In this document: positions 46,930 to 56,023 of the stretch, one piece after another
Position numbering within the stretch: position 1 is the first letter of the stretch
Layout: every line of letters begins with the position of its first letter
Notes under the pieces: generated by a model
What the model was told of the DNA's origin: nothing
Databases searched by the model: none
The model's input: only the letters and a program-made list of their open reading frames with translations
Program-made: the position numbers and the translations under genes
Source: Sulfuricurvum sp.
Lineage (GTDB): Bacteria > Campylobacterota > Campylobacteria > Campylobacterales > Sulfurimonadaceae
NCBI GenBank assembly: GCA_030693335.1
Contig: JAUYAU010000018.1
Location: 1 to 64,000 of the forward strand
Reading direction: 5' to 3'
DNA length: 64,000 nucleotides

Positions 46930-48218
46930 AAAAATGGATCTCTCTTCTGCTTCCAACACTCGTATGGGGACAAAGTTATCATGAAATAATTGATAGTTTA
47001 AACCATTCTCTCACCGTTCAAAGCGCACAACAAATGCAAAAAGCAGCCTACGAAAACGCCAAAATGACAGAAGGTAAAAACTACCCAACCATCGACGCAA
47101 CACTCAGTGCTATTCGTTTTCAAGAAACACCCAGTGTCACCTTCTACTCTCCAACAGCGCAAACCGCCCCCATGGGGACTAAAAATCATACCGAGGGAGC
47201 TCTTAGTATCACCTACCCCCTCTTCAGCGGATTTTCTATCAGCGCCCTAAATGAAAAAGCGGCCATTGAGCATGAGAAAGCAGGACTAGCCGTTTCCGAT
47301 CTCAAACGAAACCTTTATCTGAATGCGACACAACTGTATGCCACTGTCATATCATCAGACAGTACGATCCAAGCACACCTAGAAGCTAAAAAAGCGATGG
47401 AAGATGCCCATGCAAAAGCCAAAGGGTTCTACGATCACGGACTTCTAGCCCCTGCAGAGCTTTACGCCATAGAGGCAAAACAACACAGCGTTGAAGCAAA
47501 ACTCTCTCAAGCCAAAAACCATAAACGCCAAGCCCTCAACCAACTCTCGTATCTGACCCATAGTAATATCAAAGAAGCAACCCCTTTTACCGACACCCTC
47601 GCCACCCCATCACATGACGAATTACTTAATATTGCTCTAGGCGAACGTGAAGACCTCAAAGCTCTGGCAAAAGGGCTCAATCTTGCTCAAAGCGACATAA
47701 CCCTCGCCAAAAGCCGCTACTATCCAAACATCGCCCTCATAGGTGCCATCAAACACCAAGGAAACACACTGGAACTGGGTGGTGATGGATACAGTAATGC
47801 CAACAAAAGCTACGCAGGAGCAGCTGCATCGTGGAATTTGTTTAACGGAATGTCCGACTCTCATGCCATACAAGCCGCACAGGCACAAAAACTCTCCGCA
47901 CAGCTAATTTATGAAGATTATAAAAACAAAGTCACGATGGAAATAGACAACGCCTATGAGGAACTTGGAACGCTAGAAAGTATGTTGTTCAGTGCGCAAA
48001 TGGAGGTCAAATCTGCTCAAGAATACACCCATCTCACACGAGGACGTTTTGAAAATAAACTCGCCAGTGCCGATGAGCTTAGCCGCTCAATTGCTGACCT
48101 ATCAGCTGTAAAAGCAAAAGAAGCAATGTTAAAAAGTGATCTGTTCACTCAAAAAGCAGCTCTTTGGCTGCTAGGGGGATTGAAGGTGTATGAAGAGAAG
48201 GTGTTGAAGAAGAATTAA
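46926..48218 (+). CDS. TolC-family outer-membrane channel of the MFS pump
   Basis: A 430-residue exported OEP protein with signal peptide MKKWISLLLPTLVWGQSY and helical repeats (LFNGMSDSHAIQAAQAQKLSAQ is the second equatorial/helix motif). Start at 46926 overlaps the MFS stop by 4 bases (ATGA). No lipobox, unlike the NodT-type channel of the RND pump. It converges with ridA by 4 bases. Confidence 0.9.
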   Translation: MKKWISLLLPTLVWGQSYHEIIDSLNHSLTVQSAQQMQKAAYENAKMTEGKNYPTIDATLSAIRFQETPSVTFYSPTAQTAPMGTKNHTEGALSITYPLFSGFSISALNEKAAIEHEKAGLAVSDLKRNLYLNATQLYATVISSDSTIQAHLEAKKAMEDAHAKAKGFYDHGLLAPAELYAIEAKQHSVEAKLSQAKNHKRQALNQLSYLTHSNIKEATPFTDTLATPSHDELLNIALGEREDLKALAKGLNLAQSDITLAKSRYYPNIALIGAIKHQGNTLELGGDGYSNANKSYAGAAASWNLFNGMSDSHAIQAAQAQKLSAQLIYEDYKNKVTMEIDNAYEELGTLESMLFSAQMEVKSAQEYTHLTRGRFENKLASADELSRSIADLSAVKAKEAMLKSDLFTQKAALWLLGGLKVYEEKVLKKN

Positions 48219-48589
48219 ACCAACGCGATAGCGTCAATCTCTACCAATGCATTTTTAGGGAGTGTTTTGACCGCTACCGTAGAGCGTGCCGGTTTATGAT
48301 TTCCAAAAGCCGCTGCATACAGCTCATTGACCGCCACAAAATCGTCCATATTATCGAGAAAAATAGTCGTTTTAACCACTTGGCTCATTGAGCTTCCCGC
48401 CGCTTCCAAAACCGCTTTGAGATTAGCAAGCACTTGAGCACATTGCTCTTTGACATTGCCTGTGAGCATTATCCCCTCAGGAGTCAGAGCAATCTGCCCT
48501 GAGGTAAACACCATACCGTTGGCAATCATCGCTTGAGAGTATGGACCTATTGCCGCAGGAGCATCGGGAGTTTGTACTATTGTCATCAT
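48215..48589 (-). CDS. ridA: RidA-family enamine/imine deaminase
   Basis: A 124-residue YjgF/YER057c protein with APAAIGPYSQAM at the start, ALTPEGIML, GSSMSQVVKTTIFLDNMDDF and PARSTVAVKTLPKNALVEIDAIA at the end. The Arg in PARS and the terminal Glu bind the substrate. It hydrolyses 2-aminoacrylate and similar reactive imines in the cytosol. The start has two adjacent ATGs. Confidence 0.95.
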   Translation of the reverse strand: MMTIVQTPDAPAAIGPYSQAMIANGMVFTSGQIALTPEGIMLTGNVKEQCAQVLANLKAVLEAAGSSMSQVVKTTIFLDNMDDFVAVNELYAAAFGNHKPARSTVAVKTLPKNALVEIDAIALV

Positions 48590-48598
48590 GGAAATCCT

Positions 48599-48997
48599 TT
48601 ATTTTTTGTATTTACGCAAAGCATCATCTAAAACGGAATTATAATCTTCGCTGTCCCAGTAACCTGGAATAGAGAAAATCACTTTTTCAGTGGACGGATC
48701 GATAAAGTAACTCGTAGGAACCATTTTCGCTGTTAGGTTTTTGGGATAAATACTTTTATCTTTTGTCACATTGACCGCTTGAAATTTAGTATTGATTCGT
48801 GAAATGATCTCTTTGTCTTTAAGCGTTGTACTTTCCAGTTTTCGACACCATCGGCACTCTTCACTTGTAATTAAAACCATCAACGGTTTAGATTCTTTTT
48901 TAGCTTTTGCAAGAGCCTGATCATATGAAGTATTCCATGTGATTTCTGTACCAAACACACCAATAGAAAGCATCAGTAAAATAAATATTTTTTTCAT
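48599..48997 (-). CDS. Periplasmic thioredoxin-fold protein (SoxW-like)
   Basis: A 132-residue exported thioredoxin-like protein. The signal peptide is FILLMLSIGVFGTE, the active site CRWC at about residues 48-51 in TSEECRWCRKLE, and a cis-Pro loop is in KMVPTSYFID. Such proteins keep periplasmic cysteines reduced or help cytochrome c or sulfur-oxidation enzymes. No partner is adjacent; neighbours are dapE and ridA. Confidence 0.87.
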   Translation of the reverse strand: MKKIFILLMLSIGVFGTEITWNTSYDQALAKAKKESKPLMVLITSEECRWCRKLESTTLKDKEIISRINTKFQAVNVTKDKSIYPKNLTAKMVPTSYFIDPSTEKVIFSIPGYWDSEDYNSVLDDALRKYKK

Positions 48998-49027
48998 AAC
49001 ATATCCTTTTTTTTCATTTATATTCTA

Positions 49028-50122
49028 TCAAAATTGCGCAATAAGACGACTGAAAACACCGTGTAACTGCTCTACTTCACGAATGGATGTTCGTTCATTG
49101 GGTGCATGGATCGTATCGTTAATGACGCCAAACTCAATCACGTCAATTCCATAAGTCGCTACAAAACGGGCATCTGATGTTCCACCTGCCGTAGAGTGTT
49201 TAGGAGTAATATCACACACATCACGAATCGAGTCACTCAACACTTGAACAATCCGTGTTGCGGCATCGGTCACAAAAGGCCTTGCCGATTGATCGAGGCT
49301 CAGGGTGTAATCAAGTCCGGCAAAGTGCTGTGCGATAAACGCTTCGATGGTTACTTTATCTGTCTTGGTCGAATTGCGGACATTGAACATCATTTTGAGT
49401 TTCCCTGGTGAAACATTGGTCGTCTCTATACCGGAGCGAATATCGGTTACCACGAGTTGGCTCGGAGCAAAATATTCGTCTCCCTGATCTAAAAATGCAC
49501 CGGCAACCTTGGGCAAAATCTCTGCGATTTGATGAATCGGATTGATCGCTTTTTCAGGATAAGCTGCATGCCCTTGTTTTCCACGCAGTTCGAGTACACC
49601 GTTTATCGAACCGCGTCGCCCTACTTTTATCGCATCTCCAAACGTCTTTTCACAGGTTGGTTCTGACACCACAACCGCATCAGGCAATAGATTATGCTCT
49701 TTGAGATACGCCAACACTTCAACCGTCCCAAATTTTCCAGGTCCTTCTTCATCCGATGTCAATAAAATCGAGAGGGTTCCGTTAAAATGGTCGGTATCTT
49801 TGAGCGCTTGAGTAAACGCACTTAGTCCACTTTTCATGTCCTGTGCACCGCGTCCATAGATGTATCCGTCAATCTCAGTGGCAGTATAGGGATCAGTCGT
49901 CCAACCATCCCCAGCTGGGACTACATCCACATGTCCCGCAAAACACAGATGAGGACCCTCGCCAAAACGGCGATAGGCAAAGAGATTTTTAACCCCTTCT
50001 TTGTCAATACGAATCGCCGTAAATCCAGTCAAATAGTGCTCAATAAAATCAAGCATTCCTCCATCCTCGGGAGTTTGGCTTTTGGATTCGATAAATTGTT
50101 TAAACAGCTCTATAACAGTCAA
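49028..50122 (-). CDS. dapE: Succinyl-diaminopimelate desuccinylase DapE
   Basis: A 364-residue M20 zinc enzyme for lysine and meso-DAP synthesis. Metal ligands are in CFAGHVDVVPAGDGW, GRGAQDMKSG, TSDEEGPGKFG, and the catalytic Glu-Glu pair lies in the last. STAGGTSDARF near the C-terminus binds substrate. Starts 32 bases downstream of the MutS-like gene. Confidence 0.95.
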   Translation of the reverse strand: MTVIELFKQFIESKSQTPEDGGMLDFIEHYLTGFTAIRIDKEGVKNLFAYRRFGEGPHLCFAGHVDVVPAGDGWTTDPYTATEIDGYIYGRGAQDMKSGLSAFTQALKDTDHFNGTLSILLTSDEEGPGKFGTVEVLAYLKEHNLLPDAVVVSEPTCEKTFGDAIKVGRRGSINGVLELRGKQGHAAYPEKAINPIHQIAEILPKVAGAFLDQGDEYFAPSQLVVTDIRSGIETTNVSPGKLKMMFNVRNSTKTDKVTIEAFIAQHFAGLDYTLSLDQSARPFVTDAATRIVQVLSDSIRDVCDITPKHSTAGGTSDARFVATYGIDVIEFGVINDTIHAPNERTSIREVEQLHGVFSRLIAQF

Positions 50123-50154
50123 TTGGTTTCCTTACTAATAATTATAAACACGAA

Positions 50155-52014
50155 TTATAATCTCACGTACATTGATTTTGCCTTCGGAGATTTAAGCTGT
50201 TGCCGAAGTTCAAGTCCTTCAAATTCTGACGCCAGATTTTCTCTGATGCGTTTAGCATTGGTCAAAAATCCCTCATGCATGTGCAAAGACTGTGCAAATT
50301 CCAATCCATACACACTGCTGCCTCGCCCTGCACGTAAAATACGATCATACACCAAACGGTCACTTTGTTCATCATAATGGACACTGAGATGCAAATTGAC
50401 TACACTGCGAAGTTTCGTCAACTCCTCTACGATGGAAAGCTGATGCAAATGGGTCGTTAATATAAAAAGAGGATCTTTTTGTGCAAGCTGCAAAATGGTA
50501 CTCGCCACAATAGCAACCGCGGAAAGTGTTTCCGTACCGTGACTGATCTCATCCCCCAAAACCAGTGTTTTAGGGGTAAGATTATGAAAAATAGTATTAA
50601 GTTCGAGCATCTCTACTCCAAACGTCGAAAGTGATTTGACGACATTATCTCGCGAGAGGATACGTGTATACAATGCCTCAAAAGGTGAAAACTTCATCAC
50701 TTTAGCAGGGACAAAGAAGCCTCCCTGCGCCAAAACAACGGCGATGCCGATACTTTTCATCAGTGATGATTTCCCGCTGGAATTAATACCATACAACAAT
50801 ACTCCATGAATATCCGCTCCATCATGAACTCTTGGGTCAAGCATCACCGTCTGTGGGTATGGCATATCCAGATAATCCCGATTTCCCATCACTATATCAT
50901 TGGGGACATAATCATTGCCTTGCACCTCGACCAACAGATGTCGCAATCCCATGACCTGAATAAAAGATTCGTCTTTATGCGTTTTAACCAGTGTTGGACG
51001 GCATAAACCATATCGTTTTGCTACCAAAGCCGACGTAACTGCGACATCCATTTGTGCAACCCATAAAAGAAGAGAGCCAATAAAAGCATTTTGTTCTTGA
51101 AGCCAATGTGCCCGATTATAATTATTACGAAACTCACAACACCAATCGCGTATGATAGATGCCCCAATAAACTGTACATCGACATTATGCTTCACAAAAT
51201 ACTCATCTATGAGGGCTAAGCGTTCCAGTCCCTCACATAACTTTTGAGCTTCCTTATCCCAGAACTTATGAAGCCGTACGATAGACCATGATTGGGATAT
51301 ATTTGGCAAGAGAGCCAATTCTTGATCCAAAAAATCACAATGTGAACGCAGTTTTTCTACAAGCTCATAGCGTCCGTTAAGTTCACTGATATCTACAATC
51401 GGCAAGCCAAATCGAAAGCGTCCGAGTTGTCGTCCCTCAAAGGTTCGCATCTTTAAAAACAGTTTGGCAATATTAGCTTCCCGCTCATCATGGGATACCA
51501 TTTCCAGCTGTTCAAGAGGGTTGTTTCCCATTTTCAGCAACCCGTCCATCCGTAATACAGTTGGAGCAACAAAGGGGAGCAAACTGCTATCGCTGACATG
51601 CATAGACAAAATACCCAAAGCCATAGCAGCATTAGGAGATTTCTCAAGACTTAGGTGATCGATGGGATTCAAAAGAGAACGCAATGCAAACACCGACTCA
51701 AAAAGCTCGTTTTGCTGATGAAAGGATAAAGATGAAGACTCAAAGAGCACATCAAATGATTCAAAATGATGTTTCAGTGTCTCATACAAAACAGGCGAAG
51801 AAGCTCCAATGATTATTTTTTGTGCAGAAGCAACAAACAAAAGATGCAAAATCTTGTCGATAGTGGCATAAGGATGTGTACTATCAGAAGTGATTTCACA
51901 TACCCATCCGCTCATCCCCAATGCCGCTATGGTAGCAAAACCGGCACAAAGACCATCTGCATTTTCGGTAATGTATAACCCACATAATGGATTGTTCATT
52001 AAATAGTGATCCAT
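50155..52014 (-). CDS. MutS-family ATPase resembling the MutS7 lineage, without HNH domain
   Basis: A 619-residue protein with a MutS C-terminal ATPase: YGINSSGKSSLMKSIGIA (about 407-424, Walker A variant), GVEMLELNTIFHNL, LVLGDEISHGTETLSA (Walker B) and TTHLHQLSIV. The N-terminal portion has a short core/lever region but no FYE-type mismatch recognition domain. The INSSGKSS loop and GRGSSVYGLEFAQSL end resemble MutS7, found in octocoral mitochondria, giant viruses and some Campylobacterota; those carry a C-terminal HNH nuclease that this one lacks. Start at 52014 follows AGAGGT. Role in repair is uncertain. Confidence 0.75.
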   Translation of the reverse strand: MDHYLMNNPLCGLYITENADGLCAGFATIAALGMSGWVCEITSDSTHPYATIDKILHLLFVASAQKIIIGASSPVLYETLKHHFESFDVLFESSSLSFHQQNELFESVFALRSLLNPIDHLSLEKSPNAAMALGILSMHVSDSSLLPFVAPTVLRMDGLLKMGNNPLEQLEMVSHDEREANIAKLFLKMRTFEGRQLGRFRFGLPIVDISELNGRYELVEKLRSHCDFLDQELALLPNISQSWSIVRLHKFWDKEAQKLCEGLERLALIDEYFVKHNVDVQFIGASIIRDWCCEFRNNYNRAHWLQEQNAFIGSLLLWVAQMDVAVTSALVAKRYGLCRPTLVKTHKDESFIQVMGLRHLLVEVQGNDYVPNDIVMGNRDYLDMPYPQTVMLDPRVHDGADIHGVLLYGINSSGKSSLMKSIGIAVVLAQGGFFVPAKVMKFSPFEALYTRILSRDNVVKSLSTFGVEMLELNTIFHNLTPKTLVLGDEISHGTETLSAVAIVASTILQLAQKDPLFILTTHLHQLSIVEELTKLRSVVNLHLSVHYDEQSDRLVYDRILRAGRGSSVYGLEFAQSLHMHEGFLTNAKRIRENLASEFEGLELRQQLKSPKAKSMYVRL

Positions 52015-52067
52015 AGCTTTACCTCTTGTGAACTGATTATACCAAAAGCAGTACTTAATAAAATCAG

Positions 52068-52349
52068 CTAAGACTGTACGATAGTAGAAATTTTACTCAT
52101 CGCCCCAAAAAGCTCATCTTTTGTTTCAAACCGTATCTCCACACGATTAACCGGCACTTCTCCCACAGGATCAAAATCGCAGATCAAAACATACGCCTCA
52201 AGTGTTACCTGCTCTTTTTTCATCTCCGCCCATTCCAAAGAAACCTGTGCACTCTCTCCTCCAGCACTGATCAATGCTGCAGGGTACAAACGGGTCACAA
52301 GAGACAAATCAATTTCTCCTCCATCATACACATACATTTTTTGTGTCAT
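52068..52349 (-). CDS. Hypothetical 93-aa protein coupled to the MFS gene
   Basis: A small soluble protein (YVYDGGEIDLSLVTRLYPAAL; EVPVNRVEIRFETKDELF). No family is recognised. Its ATG overlaps the stop of the MFS transporter upstream (ATGA at 52346-52349), and 53 bases separate it from the MutS-like gene, so it is expressed and coupled. It looks like a mixed alpha/beta domain without signal peptide. Confidence 0.7.
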   Translation of the reverse strand: MTQKMYVYDGGEIDLSLVTRLYPAALISAGGESAQVSLEWAEMKKEQVTLEAYVLICDFDPVGEVPVNRVEIRFETKDELFGAMSKISTIVQS

Positions 52350-53587
52350 ATCCCAATCTCCTGTAGTTCATAATGTTGACGCAACCATCGATAATAAAAA
52401 GCTGCGATGAGAAATGCACCTCCCAACACCAGAGTGATTGATTCAAGCGTCCATGCCAATTTAACCAAAAAACCAATCATAAGAGAAACCAACCCTCCTA
52501 CGGTTAAAAAAATCATATCATTATACGCAACCACCCGCCCGTAATAATCAGAATGTGTGTGTTTTTGTATCAGAGTATACGTATAAGACCACAGTGTCGT
52601 TGTTGTAAATCCGACCAATACCGATGCCGCCAGCGAAACATAAAAATTAGACATAGCCACTGCCCATAAACCTATACCAACAGCTTGGGCAAACAACAAA
52701 AATTCCAGTCGTCTGATATTTATCCACTCTCCCAAAAACAGTGGTCCGATCGCCAATCCTACAGCACGTGCCGCATGTACTAATCCAATTCCCAATGATA
52801 CGGCAATAATATTCATATAATACTTTTGCGCGCTCAACGCAACCAAGGCATCAAAAGCCGTAAATGCGACTACCGAGTGCAGTAACATCAAATGCCAAAC
52901 GATCCGTTCTTTGCGTATGTAACGCAAAGCATCTCTCATCATCGTCCCGAAACGTGATGAACTGTCACTTTTTGCCAATGTCAAATGCAAATTAATTTGC
53001 AGTACGAGTACAATCACAAATAAAAATGCATCCAACAAAAAAGCGTACGTCACCCCAACACTGTAAACCAATAGCCCACTTAACGCCATACCCAATGTGT
53101 ACGATAATGACCAAATAATTGAATGTATTTCATTCGCACTTTGCAACGATTTACCGCTTAAAATTCGTGGTAAAAGGGACATTTCAAGGGTAAATTGGAA
53201 ACTGGCTGCTGCCATTCGGATAAATACCAATGCATACAACAACGGTAATTTTGACACTTCATCAATACTCACCAGCATCAACGTACAGCAGATTTCTATA
53301 ATGGTTAACAGTATCATTAATTTTTTAGGAGAAATCCGATCAATTATAACACCACTCAAAGGCGCTTGTAACACTCCTGCAAAGAAATGAAGCGCAGCCA
53401 CAAAAGCAATGATCGAAGCATCTACTTCTAAAGTAATCAACAACGTGTAAATAGCCACATTGCTAAACCATGCTCCAAAATAAGCAATTAACTGTATTAA
53501 AGAAAGTTTAGCCAACAATGGCTCACTGCGTAAAAGTTTCCAATATCGTTTCATAAACGGAAGATTAGCATAGTAAAATCGATTCAT
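52346..53587 (-). CDS. MFS transporter
   Basis: A 413-residue permease with about 12 hydrophobic helices. LSLIQLIAYFGAWFSNVAIYTLL is TM1; GVIIDRISPKKLMILL carries the GxxxDRxxRR-type loop 2-3 motif. Similar to the MDR-type MFS proteins with a small cytosolic N-terminus (KRYWKLLRSEPLLAK). Substrate unknown. Start at 53587 or the later Met at 53554; neither has a clear RBS. Diverges from flaG. Confidence 0.85.
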   Translation of the reverse strand: MNRFYYANLPFMKRYWKLLRSEPLLAKLSLIQLIAYFGAWFSNVAIYTLLITLEVDASIIAFVAALHFFAGVLQAPLSGVIIDRISPKKLMILLTIIEICCTLMLVSIDEVSKLPLLYALVFIRMAAASFQFTLEMSLLPRILSGKSLQSANEIHSIIWSLSYTLGMALSGLLVYSVGVTYAFLLDAFLFVIVLVLQINLHLTLAKSDSSSRFGTMMRDALRYIRKERIVWHLMLLHSVVAFTAFDALVALSAQKYYMNIIAVSLGIGLVHAARAVGLAIGPLFLGEWINIRRLEFLLFAQAVGIGLWAVAMSNFYVSLAASVLVGFTTTTLWSYTYTLIQKHTHSDYYGRVVAYNDMIFLTVGGLVSLMIGFLVKLAWTLESITLVLGGAFLIAAFYYRWLRQHYELQEIGI

Positions 53588-53590
53588 TAT

Positions 53591-53617
53591 TAAAGTTTTG
53601 ATTTTACCGGTCGATTT
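53591..53617 (+). promoter_or_regulatory. Sigma-28 (FliA) promoter for flaG-fliS
   Basis: TAAA at 53591-53594, then exactly 15 bases, then GTCGATTT at 53610-53617. This matches the sigma-28 consensus TAAA-N15-GCCGATAA with one substitution in the GCCGAT core. The Campylobacter -10 form CGATwT also fits. It lies 48 bases before flaG, a late flagellar gene of the expected class. Confidence 0.75.
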
Positions 53618-53664
53618 AGCCTTACTTAGAACGAATACGCCTATCGCGTCAAAGGAGAAGCATT

Positions 53665-54051
53665 ATGGAAGTCTTACAGTCAACAGCAAAATTACAACAA
53701 GCCCAAATGGGAACTGCGAAAGCAGCAGCAACAGAAGTTCCTGCTGCCCAAAGTGTTCAGCAACTGCAAAAAGCACAAATCAATCAAGATAAAGTAGCTG
53801 AAGCAAATACTGATGCGAAAACCACCAAAGTAAGTTCAAAAGAAAGTATGGACGCCCTGATTGAGAAACTTAACAAGTCTCTTGATCCTTTTAGTACTTC
53901 ATTGCGATTTGGTTACGATGATTCATTTTATGTCTCCGTTATCGACACGCAGCGCAATGCAGTCCTTAGACGTTTCCCGCTTGAACAAGCAGAGCAATTA
54001 CTGCCAAAAATGCAAGAAGTGACAGGAATGCTTTTTGATATAAAAGGGTAA
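53665..54051 (+). CDS. flaG: FlaG family flagellar protein
   Basis: A 128-residue protein. The N-terminal ~70 residues are polar and Ala/Gln-rich. The C-terminal FlaG domain contains LNKSLDPFSTSLRFGYDDSF, SVIDTQRNAVLRRFPLEQAE. FlaG influences filament length in Campylobacter. RBS AAAGGAG precedes the ATG. fliD, which commonly follows flaG in this class, is not between flaG and fliS here. Confidence 0.88.
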   Translation: MEVLQSTAKLQQAQMGTAKAAATEVPAAQSVQQLQKAQINQDKVAEANTDAKTTKVSSKESMDALIEKLNKSLDPFSTSLRFGYDDSFYVSVIDTQRNAVLRRFPLEQAEQLLPKMQEVTGMLFDIKG

Positions 54052-54099
54052 ATTTTACTTATTCATAAATTTTTAATGAATACAATTGAGGATAATTTC

Positions 54100-54483
54100 A
54101 TGTATAACAACAATCTTGCTTATAATACCTATACTCAAAACAGTATTGGAGTCGAATCTCCTGAAAAGCTCATCCAGATGATGTATGAGGGTATCTTGCG
54201 TTTTAACATGCAAGCAAAACGCTCTATCAATGATGCCGATATTGAACGACGAACGTATTGGATCAATCGCTCAAACGCTGTTATTAGTGAGCTGATTACT
54301 ATTCTTGATTACAATCAAGGTGATATTGCTCATTATCTAGCAGGACTTTATCAACGCCAATTGGTCCTTCTTTTGGAAGCAAATGTCCATAATGATTCTG
54401 CCAAACTTGATGAAGTGAATCAAGTGATGAAGGGACTTCTTGACGCATGGAGAGAGAGTACTAATGTGGCTAACCAGCTTTAA
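54100..54483 (+). CDS. fliS: Flagellin chaperone FliS
   Basis: A 127-residue four-helix chaperone: AYNTYTQNSIGVESPEKLIQMMYEG at the N-terminus and LLLEANVHNDSAKLDEVNQVMKGLLDAWRE at the C-terminus. It binds the flagellin C-terminus before export. Start at 54100 has GAGG as RBS; an upstream codon at 54076 would precede it. Forms a unit with flaG (49 bases apart) and the next small gene. Confidence 0.92.
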   Translation: MYNNNLAYNTYTQNSIGVESPEKLIQMMYEGILRFNMQAKRSINDADIERRTYWINRSNAVISELITILDYNQGDIAHYLAGLYQRQLVLLLEANVHNDSAKLDEVNQVMKGLLDAWRESTNVANQL

Positions 54484-54718
54484 AAAAGCAATCATTCTTA
54501 AAGAACTTGAAACATTGTCGCATCTTATTGATGAAATGCCGCATTTTGAATCTCTTTTAGAAATGGAAGAAGCTGCCTATTTACTAAATCATGCCAAAAC
54601 CCTTATAGAAGCAGAGAAATCAACTGCTTTCGCTTCTTTGAAACAGATAAAAAAAACACTCAATTTTTTAAAAGCAACTGAAAATTCCCCCGTATCTTCT
54701 ATCAACTTCAAACTTTAA
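54464..54718 (+). CDS. Small protein following fliS, possible flagellar chaperone (FliT-like position)
   Basis: An 84-residue, mostly helical, Leu/Glu-rich protein (TSFKKAIILKELETLSHLI; EEAAYLLNHAKTLIEAEK). It overlaps fliS by 20 bases, which suggests translational coupling. In many flagellar loci fliT follows fliS and codes for a small helical chaperone; sequence similarity is not obvious, so this is positional inference. Confidence 0.55.
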   Translation: MWLTSFKKAIILKELETLSHLIDEMPHFESLLEMEEAAYLLNHAKTLIEAEKSTAFASLKQIKKTLNFLKATENSPVSSINFKL

Positions 54719-54741
54719 CCGCACACTCATCTATTTTTTGC

Positions 54742-54747
54742 TAAAAT
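54742..54747 (+). promoter_or_regulatory. -10-like element before argG
   Basis: TAAAAT in TTTTTTGCTAAAATCGCG, 50 bases before the argG start, after a T-rich stretch. A tiny dyad CCAC-CTTA-GTGG follows at about 54761-54772. Confidence 0.35.
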
Positions 54748-54796
54748 CGCGCTATTTACTCCACCTTAGTGGAAAATATATTGATAGGAATAATGA

Positions 54797-56014
54797 ATGA
54801 AAAAAGAAGTCAAAAAAGTAGTACTGGCCTATTCTGGCGGCCTTGACACCAGTGTTATCCTAAAATGGCTTCAGGATGAATACCACTGTGAAGTCGTCAC
54901 TTTTACAGCAGACATCGGTCAGGGCGAAGAGGTAGAACCTGCGCGTGCAAAAGCAATCAGTCTAGGAATCAAACCTGAAAATATTTACATCGAAGACTTG
55001 CGTGAAGAGTTTGTCCGTGATTATGTTTTCCCTATGTTTCGTGCCAATGCCATCTATGAGGGTGAATATCTACTGGGGACATCTATCGCACGCCCTTTAA
55101 TTGCAAAACGCCAAGCAGAAATTGCACGTATTACCGGTGCCGATGCCGTAAGTCACGGAGCAACAGGCAAAGGCAACGATCAGGTGCGTTTTGAGATGGG
55201 TTATTTGGGACAAGACAGTACACTCACTATCATCGCTCCATGGCGTGAATGGGATCTCAATTCCAGAGAAAAATTATTGGCATATGCCGCAGAGCACGGT
55301 ATTAAAATCGAAATGAGCGGTACAAAATCCCCGTATTCAATGGATGCCAACCTTTTGCATATTTCTTATGAAGGCGGTATTCTTGAAGATCCTGCCGCAG
55401 AACCGGAAGAGAGCATGTGGCGCTGGACAACTTCACCTGAAAATGCTCCCGATAAGGCTGAATACATTGAAATTGGCTATGAAAAAGGTGACCCTGTTAC
55501 TTTAAATGGCAAAACACTTTCCCCTGCAGTAATGCTGGAACAACTCAACATCATCGCAGGACGCCACGGTATCGGACGTGCTGATATCGTTGAAAACCGT
55601 TTTGTAGGAATGAAGAGCCGCGGATGCTACGAAACACCGGGCGGCACTTTAATGCTAAAAGCACACCGTGCAATAGAATCATTGACACTAGACCGTGAAG
55701 AAGCACATCTCAAAGATGAGTTAATGCCACGCTATGCAAAACTCATTTATAATGGATTTTGGTTTGCTCCTGAACGTGAAATGCTCCAGGCCGCTATCGA
55801 TAAGACACAAGAAAATGTTCGTGGAAGCGTCCGTTTAAAACTTTACAAAGGCGGTGTTTACGTTGTAGGACGTTCCTCAGATCTTTCTTTATTCAATCCT
55901 GAATATTGTACGTTTGAAGAAGATTCTGTTTATGATCAAAAAGATGCCGGTGGATTTATTAAACTCAATGCACTTCGCTTTATCATTGCTGGAAAAGCAC
56001 GAAAAAATAAATAA
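54797..56014 (+). CDS. argG: Argininosuccinate synthase
   Basis: A 405-residue ATP-dependent enzyme of arginine synthesis. [18 protein letters not shown] is the PP-loop, [15 protein letters not shown] and [17 protein letters not shown] are conserved substrate-binding segments. Catalyses citrulline + aspartate to argininosuccinate. Followed at 10 bases by the FTR-rhodanese gene. Confidence 0.97.
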   Translation: MKKEVKKVVLAYSGGLDTSVILKWLQDEYHCEVVTFTADIGQGEEVEPARAKAISLGIKPENIYIEDLREEFVRDYVFPMFRANAIYEGEYLLGTSIARPLIAKRQAEIARITGADAVSHGATGKGNDQVRFEMGYLGQDSTLTIIAPWREWDLNSREKLLAYAAEHGIKIEMSGTKSPYSMDANLLHISYEGGILEDPAAEPEESMWRWTTSPENAPDKAEYIEIGYEKGDPVTLNGKTLSPAVMLEQLNIIAGRHGIGRADIVENRFVGMKSRGCYETPGGTLMLKAHRAIESLTLDREEAHLKDELMPRYAKLIYNGFWFAPEREMLQAAIDKTQENVRGSVRLKLYKGGVYVVGRSSDLSLFNPEYCTFEEDSVYDQKDAGGFIKLNALRFIIAGKARKNK

Positions 56015-56023
56015 GGATATATT

